64,000 bases of DNA, taken from assembly GCA_015832175.1 (NCBI GenBank), contig WJXW01000001.1, positions 1,550,001 through 1,614,000 of the forward strand, written 5' to 3'. Each line of letters begins with the position of its first letter. The first letter of the stretch is position 1. Under the pieces are notes generated by a model. That model saw only the letters and a list, made by a program, of their open reading frames with translations. It did not search any database and was not told where the DNA came from. Source of the DNA: Paraphaeosphaeria minitans (Eukaryota; Ascomycota; Dothideomycetes; Pleosporales; Didymosphaeriaceae). Shown here piece after piece: positions 57,294-64,000 of the stretch. Both the position numbers and the translations under genes were made by a program.

Positions 57294-59570
57294 TGAATAT
57301 AAGGTTATGCCTTTTAGACTTACAAACGCACTAGCAGCTTTTATAGCACTTATTAATAACGTACTCCGCAAATATCTAGACATATTTATTATTATATATA
57401 TAGATAATATCCTTGTCTTTTCCAAAAACGAATTGGACCACACTAAGTATATATAGATAGTACTAGAAGTACTAGACAAAGCATGCCTTTATATTAAACT
57501 TAAGAAATGTAAGTTTAACGTTAAATAACTTAAATTCCTAGAACACATTATTACTATAGAAAGAATTAAGATAGCACTAAGTAAAGTTAAATATATTAAG
57601 AACTAGCTAATACTAAAGGCAGCTAAGAACATCTAAGAATTCTTAGAATTCTCTAGATTTAACTAACAATTTATCTAAAATTACATAAAGGTTATAATAC
57701 CTTTAACAAATCTTATAAAGAAGGACGTACCCTTTAAATAAATAAATAAGTGTAGAATATTATTCTAACTCCTTAAGATAGTATGTATTATAGAACCTAT
57801 CCTTATTTATTTTAGAAGTAATAAACCACTACGCTTTAAAACAGACGCTAGCGATCTTACGCTAGGCGCCTACGCTAAATAAGAATATAATAGTAAATAG
57901 CACCTAATTACCTATTACTTATGTAAATTCAATAACGCCAAAACATAATACAATATATATAATAAAGAACTCTACGCTATTATTAAAGCCTTAAAGCACT
58001 AGAGGATTTACGCACTTAGTTACTTAACGCTAGAAATCTATATAGATTATAAGAACCTTCTAAGGTTCATAATAATAAAAGAACTTACGCTATAACAATA
58101 AAGATAGTTATAAACCATAGGGCAGTATAAGTTTAGAATTATCTATATAGCTAGAAAAGAAAATAGTAGAGTAGACGCTCTTAGCTAACAAAGTAATCTA
58201 GTAGGAGAAAAGGCAAAAACCTTCTCTATAATCTTTTATAAAGCTAAAGATAGATCTCTAGAACTAATAGTAGAACTAAATTAACTTTTAGTAATTAACT
58301 AAGAAGTTCTAGAACATCTATAGACTAAGATTATCCAATAATACCACGATAATCCTATGTACGGACACCTAGGCATTACAAAGACAATAGAACTTATCTA
58401 AAGGAATTACACTTTTAAAAGAATTAAGGAAGCTATAATAACTTATATCTATAAATGTATAAAATACTAAAGAAATAAACACAGCACATATCTTAAATAT
58501 AGAGAAATGTAAGCAATTAGAATACTAACAGCACTATAAAAAGACATTGCTATAGATTTTATTACAGGAATTCTAAACTCTAAAGATCTAATAACAGGAA
58601 TTAAATACAACAGTATACTAGTAGTAGTCTACTAACTAACTAAGTATATTAAGCTTATTCTATGTCTTAAAAGAATAATAGCAAAGGAACTTACTTTTCT
58701 TATCCTAGACTAACTAATTAGATATTACAGAATCCTAAAAATAATTATTAGTAATAGAGACAAGCTCTTCACGTTAAATTATTAGATAACACTTATAGCC
58801 CTACTTAGAACGAAACAAAAGCTATTAACAGCTTACTATCTATAAATAGATAGATAGACAGAACGTATAAACTAAACTATAGAAACGTACCTACGCATCT
58901 ACTATAATAGTTAGAAAAATAACTAGGTTTTATTACTACTTATAGCACAGTTAGCCTATAATAACAAAGTATTAGTAGTATTAGGACATACACTATTCTA
59001 TATAAACTATAGAAGACACTTACATCTCTTTAATTAATAATTTCCTATAACAATTAAAGTAAAAGAAGCTATAGATATAGTAGAAAATATAAAGAAAATA
59101 CACTAATAACTCTAAGAGAATCTTAAGAAAGCTTAGCAGCAATTAATTTTATACTAAAACTAAAAACAAAAAATAGCACCTTAGCTAAAGAAGGGGGATA
59201 AAGTATATCTACTTATAAAGAACCTTTAAACTTAGAAGAAGAAACACAAGAAACTAGATTATATTAAGATTAAACTATTTTACATTTCTAAGTAAATATC
59301 ACTAGTAAACTATAAGTTGGAACTACCGCCAGATGTAAAGATACACCTAGTATTCTATGTATTACTACTAGAACTAGTAGACCCTAATACACTAGTTAAA
59401 ACCACCTTCTACCACTAGACTAAGAAAGAAAACAAATTTAAAGTTAAAAGAATTCTAGAATATAATTAGTATAACAACGCGTACCTTATTAAGTAGAAAG
59501 GTTACCTACACAGTAAAAACACTTAGGAACTAAAGAACTACTTAAGAAACTATTAATAAAAAATTAAAGA
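57294..59570 (+). pseudogene. gypsy pol of element 3, right part
   Basis: Resumes reverse transcriptase after the copia insertion (YIDNILVFSK near 57395), then RNase H (DASDLTLGAYAK near 57845), integrase zinc domain (MYGHLGITKTIELI near 58357, better kept than in element 2), integrase core, and chromodomain (FKVKRILEYN, then YLIK, 59440-59560). Many RIP-type stops. Confidence 0.82.
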
Positions 59571-59599
59571 ATTCTATTAACAAACTTACCTAAGACAGT

Positions 59600-60108
59600 A
59601 ACGCTAAAGAATTATCCTAGAACTCTAGAGACAGGTTATCTATTGCAGACTATATAGACGTGCTAAGTTTAGCCAGACTAGTAGGCTAAGTAGGATAGGC
59701 TAGGTCCTCCTCTAACTCTAACTCTATTAGCGCAGCACTCTCTACTATAATAACCTTACTAGCACGCTTTTTATTCTACGCTAATTGTTTTAATAACTAA
59801 TCCTTTTTTATATACACTACGCGTAGGGCTTTAAACACTATATCTTATTCTTTTTACACTTTTAATATTTACACCTCTAATTTCTTCTTCTTAGTAATTT
59901 ACTATAAGAACTTATTTCTAGTAATAGCTATATTACACTTTAAGCCTTATTTCTAACACTTACTACACTTCCCTAAGCTAATATAGACTTTATAAACACA
60001 GGAATGCGACTTATAGAAGGAGCACTTTAACACTATAACTACTCTATAGTTTTTAATAGTAGAGATAAGGCCATAACAACGCTTTATAGAATTACAGTTA
60101 GTAGGCAT
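59600..60108 (-). pseudogene. Antisense Cys-rich/coiled-coil frame at the 3' end of element 3
   Basis: From an ATG at 60108 on the minus strand the frame reads MPTNCNSIKRCYGLISTIKN, then VLKCSFYKSHSCVYKV and SLGKCSKC, i.e. several paired Cys, followed after a TAG by KCNIAITRNKFL. A Lys-rich helix follows (ITKKKKLEV, then KALRVVYIKKD and NKKRASKVIIVE) and an acidic Leu stretch (AALIELELEEDLA). Stops are TAG/TAA, as expected from RIP of CAG, CAA or TGG. The N-terminal motif resembles widespread fungal hypothetical proteins as I recall them; none has a function known to me. It starts about 40 bp inside the 3' LTR and runs towards the chromodomain. Confidence 0.6.
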
Positions 60109-60145
60109 AATTCTTTAGGACAAAGAATAGAAAGGGAGGGAATAA

Positions 60146-60556
60146 TATTACGTACTAGATAATAATGTAGGACTTAGGCGCTTATAAAGGTGTAATAAAG
60201 TAATAATAGGGTTATAAATATAACAAAGAGACGCTAAGTAACTTAAATTAGGTTACGTAATGTGCTTAGTTACTTAGCAGCACTAAGTAGTAGAGCTAGT
60301 TACATAAAGTGCTTAGTTACTTAGTGGCACTAAGCAGCGGAGTAGCCTTAGTATATAGGAACGTAAAGATAGACTCTCTATACTTATATTTAATCTGTTT
60401 ATTAATCTATTATTTAGATTCTAGTAGACTAAATTATTAACTTATTACACTTTATAAGATACTATTGTATTAACAAGACCTTCTACCTTCTGTAAGTACT
60501 CCTGCCTAAAAACCAACCTTAACCCTTTAGGACTAGCTATCCTCTTAGATTTAATA
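60146..60556 (+). repeat. LTR, subfamily B, 3' LTR of element 3
   Basis: 411 bp, TATTACGTACTAGATAATAA to TTAGATTTAATA, more strongly RIP-mutated than the 5' copy, preceded by a purine tract (AAAGGGAGGGAATAA) and followed by AGTAG. Confidence 0.88.
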
Positions 60557-60983
60557 AGTAGACGCTCTTAGCTAATAAAGTAATCTAGTAAAAGAAAAGG
60601 TAAAAACCTTCTCTATAATCTTTTACAAAGCTAAAGATAGATCTCTAAAACTAATAGTGGAACTAAATTAACTTTTTGTCTATATAGTTTATCGTACAAG
60701 TAGCACTAGGTGAAGTGGGGACCTGCCTACCTATAGGGACCCACACAAGGACCCACTACTTAGGTTAGCGCTAAGAGGCAGAGACTTTATAAAGCCCTTA
60801 GTGCCCCTTTGTACGATAGACAAGACGTAATTAATTAAACCTACTTCTTACCCTTTACACAATAGTATACTATTAACCCTTAAATGCTTAATTACAAATT
60901 AAGCCAAACCTACACTTTTAGTAATTAACTAAGAAGTTCTAGAACATCTACAAACTAAGATTATCTAATAATACCATAATAAC
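60557..60983 (+). mobile_element. Element 1, third segment with a solo LTR inside
   Basis: After AGTAG the RNase H to integrase linker of element 1 continues (60562-60676), is interrupted by the solo LTR (60677-60914) and continues to 60983, where the next element begins. Nothing of element 1 is seen beyond this point, so its 3' LTR lies outside the window or is lost. Confidence 0.8.
60677..60914 (+). repeat. Solo LTR, subfamily D
   Basis: 238 bp, TGTCTATATAGTTTATCGTA to AAGCCAAACCTACA, flanked by a 5-bp target duplication CTTTT (60672-60676 and 60915-60919). No internal sequence, so it is the product of LTR-LTR recombination. Little RIP. Confidence 0.88.
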
Positions 60984-61295
60984 TATTAGTTTGGCTTAAT
61001 CTGTAATTAAGCATTTAAGGGTTAATAGTATACTATTATGCAAAGGGTGAGAAGTAGGTTTAATTAATTACGTCTAGTCTATTGTACAAAGGGGCACTAA
61101 GGGCTTTATAAAGTCTCTACCTCTTAGCGCTAACCTAAGTAGGGGGTCCTTGTGTAGGTCCTTATAGGTAGGTAAGGCCTTATAAAGTCTCTGCCTCTTA
61201 GCGCTAACCTAAGTAGTGGGTCCTTATACAGGTCCTTATAGGTAGGCAGGCCCCTATTTCACTTAGTGCTATTTATACGATAAACTGTATAGACA
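60984..61295 (-). repeat. LTR, subfamily D, inverted copy
   Basis: 312 bp inverted relative to the solo LTR 70 bp away. It is longer because a 74-bp unit (GGCTTTATAAAG... at 61102 and GGCCTTATAAAG... at 61176) is duplicated in tandem. Confidence 0.85.
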
Positions 61296-63238
61296 CTAGC
61301 AACTTTTCTTTTATATAATAGCTTATATCTATTATACGCTTTCCCTTTCCTATCCTTCTCTACTTAGTTCTTACCCTACCCCTTTACACAGTAGTAGAGT
61401 CGCATTACGTAATAAGGCTCTTTCTAGGCATGTGTCCTATACGCAAACAGAAGGTAGGGTGTTAAGTAATATAATACTTAGCGCTAGGTCTTAGTAAGCA
61501 GGTATAGAAGGATTGCTCCTAGTTATGCAATAAAAGTATATAGTAGAAGTAAAATATAAGGTAGCCTTCTATACTTCTTCTTTATTACTCTATTAGTCTT
61601 ATTTATCTTTCTCCTCTTTTATGTAATAGTCTTTATCCTCTAGCTCTCCTTTAAAGTTAAGGATGTATACTTATATATCTATAGCAGAGGGTTTATATTT
61701 ATAGAAGTTAGCGTATAATAACATGTATTACCTTCTAGCTCACTAGGTATCCCTTAGTAGATAGTTAGTAGACTAGCATCCTTCTTTATAGTATATAAAG
61801 TATTTCTACTTTATGCAAGAGCTTAAACTTCTAAAGTTACTTCTTTTTTTTAGTCTAAAGGTTAATCTGCCTCTAGAGGGGCTAGATCCTCTTATGCAAT
61901 TAGGATTATTATATTATTAATTAGTGTAGTACACCTCTTTACTATCTTAGAGAAACTATAACTTCTTTCTATTTTTAGTAACTTAGAGTAATGCACAAAG
62001 GTCGCTAAGTAAGCCTTTTACTATATTTTTAGAGTTAAACATAGCTTATTTAAGGTTAGGATAGCCGTAGTATACTTATATAATAGTAGTGTGTAGTTAT
62101 AATTTACTACTAAAGCCTTATTTAAGAGCCCTTTAAGCTAAGGTAAGCTTATTAATTATTACTTCTAGGGCCTTATGCGATATAGCAGCTAGATTATCCC
62201 TTTTATAGCGTTTAAAAGTAAAAGTAGTCTAGTCTATCTAGTACTAATTATAATTAACACTAGTGTTAAAGTGCCTATTTAGTCTATTGTACAATTTATC
62301 CTATAAAAGTCCTAGTCTAATATTGTGTAAGTAGTAGGTACTCGCACGATTAGAAAGGATTCCTAAGAAGATATTTATATACTAGTTCTATAGTATGCCT
62401 AGCCTATAGCATAGTTCTCTAAAGACTTTTGCCTTATCTACTAGGATATTATATAGCCTACTAGTGTAGTTATTCTCTTTACTCTAAGCCTTCTAAAAGA
62501 GAATAATCTTATCTAGCTAGATATAAGCATAATCTCCTAGTTATTAAGGAGACTAGGAGTGTCTAGCCTCTTTGTATAATATAGTTTATTAGGCAAAAGC
62601 AGTCTAGGTTTTAGGCTACTACTACTAGTGTGGCTCTATATATAGTGTCTCTGTCCTCACATATATAGGGATAGGCCCTAGCTATACTCTATGTGTATAT
62701 ATATTACCTACAAATAGTATAGGTTACATTATTAGGATTATGCAAAGCAGTTTAGGTTACAGTTATAGTGTTATTATATAAAGAGTTTATAGCTTATAGT
62801 TAAGCTGTAACAGTTTAAAGAGTTTCTTTATATAAGTGTTCTTTATTATAGAATTAGTAGCAACAAAGCCTTCCTTTATAAGAAAAGTAATAAGCTCTTT
62901 TTTTACTATATAACTAATCTTATTAAAAGTTCTCTCTTTCTAGTTGTTAAAATCTTTAGCAAAAGAAAAAAATACCTCTTTACTTTTAAGACTGCTCACG
63001 CGATATTACGCAATTATATACACTATATAAGTGTTTAGCTATTTTAGAGAAGGGGGTAGGTGGCTGTGTAGATCTACTCTATCTACCTAGTACTTTTGTG
63101 CGATCTCTCCTCTTAAGGTAATAGCCTTAATATTTATTACTTCCTCTACTTATTAAAGCTATGTTACTTCGTCTTCTTACTAAGGAGGCAGTATTAATTA
63201 TTACGCGACGTCCTTAGGTTGTAGTTCCTCTAGGAAGT
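61296..63238 (-). mobile_element. Internal part of a D-type LTR element, coding content not recognised
   Basis: About 1.9 kb next to the inverted D LTR. The first bases read, on the minus strand, as a purine tract (AAAAGAAAAG) just before the LTR, which suggests a minus-strand element whose other end is outside the window or lost. No RT, integrase or gag motif was found. A semi-open minus-strand stretch at about 62820-62960 (KERTFNKISYIVKKELITFL) is Lys/Phe-rich and unassigned. It is cut at 63239 by a B-type LTR. Confidence 0.45.
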
Positions 63239-63637
63239 TGTTACGTACCAGATAACAACGTGGGACTTAGGCGCTTATAAAGGTGTAATGAGGCGACGAT
63301 AGGGTTATAAACGTAACAAAGAGACGCTAAGCAACTTAGATTAGGTTACGTAATATACTTAGTTACTTAGCAGCACTAAGTAGTAGAGTAAGTTACGTGA
63401 GGTGCTTAGTTACTTAGTGGCACTAAGTAGTAGAGCAGCCTTAGTATATAGGAACGTAAGGATAGGCTCTCTATACTTATATTTAATCTATTTATTAATC
63501 TATTGTTTAGATTCTAGTAGACTAAATTATTAACTTATTACACTTTGTAAGATACTATTATATTAATAAAACTTTCCACCTTCTATAAGTACTCCTACCT
63601 AAGAACTAACCTTAACCCTTTAGGACTAGCTACCCTC
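63239..63637 (+). repeat. LTR, subfamily B, third copy, 3' end cut
   Basis: Begins TGTTACGTACCAGATAAC and follows subfamily B to CTACCCTC, then lacks the last 13 bases because an inverted LTR starts there. Confidence 0.85.
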
Positions 63638-64000
63638 TGTTAAATCCAAGAGGGTAGCTAGTCCTAAAGGGTTAAGGTTGGTTCTTAGGCAGGAGTACTT
63701 ATAGAAGGTGAAAGGTCTTATTAATATAATAGTATCTTATAAAGTGTAATAAGTTAACAATTTAGTCTACTAGAATCTAAACAATAGATTAATAAACAGA
63801 TTAAATATAAGTATAAAGGTTTATTCTTACATTCTTATATAGCTACTTTGTTCTATAGATCCTATAATGTCTTATAGGTCCCATGCGTGAGACGCGTAGG
63901 AATCCTATAGTATAGTTACATAACTTAGTCACGTAATCCTAATATCCTATAGCTTAGTATGTAGGACATTATAAAACATTATATAATCCTTTAGCAGGGT
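63638..64000 (-). repeat. Inverted LTR of a third subfamily, running off the window
   Basis: Starts TGTTAAATCCAAGAGGGTAG, the exact reverse complement of the shared LTR right end including its terminal CA. It follows the common right half backward to about 63860, then has left-half sequence (TCTATAGATCCTATAATGTC) unlike subfamilies A or B. Its other end is outside the window. Confidence 0.75.

Larger units (their letters stand above)
46650..60556 (+). mobile_element. Ty3/gypsy chromovirus element 3 (LTR subfamily B), split by a copia element
   Basis: Bounded by subfamily B LTRs (46650-47060 and 60146-60556) and flanked by AGTAG (46645-46649 and 60557-60561). Without the inserted copia element (49971-57288 plus its 5-bp duplicate) it would be about 6.6 kb. 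Internal sequence is closely similar to elements 1 and 2 through gag and pol, though its LTR left half is unrelated. It carries gag zinc knuckle remnant (near 47940-48000), protease (49015-49130), RT split at 49970/57294, RNase H, integrase, chromodomain (about 59440-59560) and an antisense Cys-rich frame. All frames are broken. Confidence 0.9.
34560..64000. other. AT-rich, RIP-mutated transposon block
   Basis: From just past the prolidase to the window end base composition drops sharply, TpA becomes very frequent and CpA/TpG scarce. Former CAG, CAA and TGG codons of the elements now read TAG, TAA or TAG/TGA. This is the footprint of repeat-induced point mutation. Duplicated sequences carry it throughout; some LTR copies (38725-39146, 46650-47060, 49971-50165) are much less affected. 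No intact coding gene was found inside. Residual islands with C are in CC, CT and CG contexts, so the mutation acted mainly on CpA. Confidence 0.9.

Overview
The window is genomic DNA of a filamentous ascomycete (Pezizomycotina, most like a Dothideomycete). Genes are compact and GC-rich with short 47-79 nt introns. Beside them lies a long AT-rich block of LTR retrotransposons with the CpA-to-TpA / TpG-to-TpA mutation pattern of RIP (repeat-induced point mutation). No species can be named from the sequence alone.

Left part (1-17,100): a secreted FAD-dependent oxidoreductase (minus), an aldo/keto reductase (minus, one intron) divergent from a FYV6/FAM192A-like splicing-factor gene (plus), a very long decayed DUF3638/DUF3645 gene (5,437-14,150), and a 613-residue protein of unknown family with an HExxH zinc-binding signature. 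17,100-21,900 is gene-poor: minisatellites, one good-looking core promoter with no gene, and remnants of F-box proteins on the minus strand.

Middle part (21,900-34,515) is ordinary housekeeping: ATP10 (mitochondrial ATP synthase assembly), GOS1 (Golgi SNARE, minus), RPL35 (60S protein, five coding exons), ERG8 (phosphomevalonate kinase, minus, with a large minisatellite-bearing intron), a 1,289-residue pentatricopeptide-repeat protein, and a cytosolic M24B prolidase. These genes belong to unrelated pathways; no gene cluster is apparent.

Right part (34,560-64,000) holds no intact gene. It starts with a RIP-damaged relic of a small, secreted, cysteine-containing protein (34,754-35,106), followed by a nest of LTR elements that can be untangled from 5-bp target duplications. 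Ty3/gypsy chromovirus 1 (LTR at 35,715) is split by element 2 (38,725-45,407, TSD GGAAG) and element 3 (46,650-60,556, TSD AGTAG). Element 3 is split by a minus-strand Ty1/copia element (49,971-57,288, TSD CTATT). A solo LTR (60,677-60,914, TSD CTTTT) and a further element (from 60,984) lie in the tail of element 1, and that further element is broken by another LTR (63,239) abutting an inverted LTR at 63,638. All coding parts are full of stops.

The most interesting pattern is that elements 2, 3 and the copia element each carry, between the end of pol and the 3' LTR, a decayed reading frame on the strand opposite to pol. In each it encodes a protein with paired Cys motifs; in the two gypsy elements this is followed by a Lys/Glu-rich, coiled-coil-like stretch.
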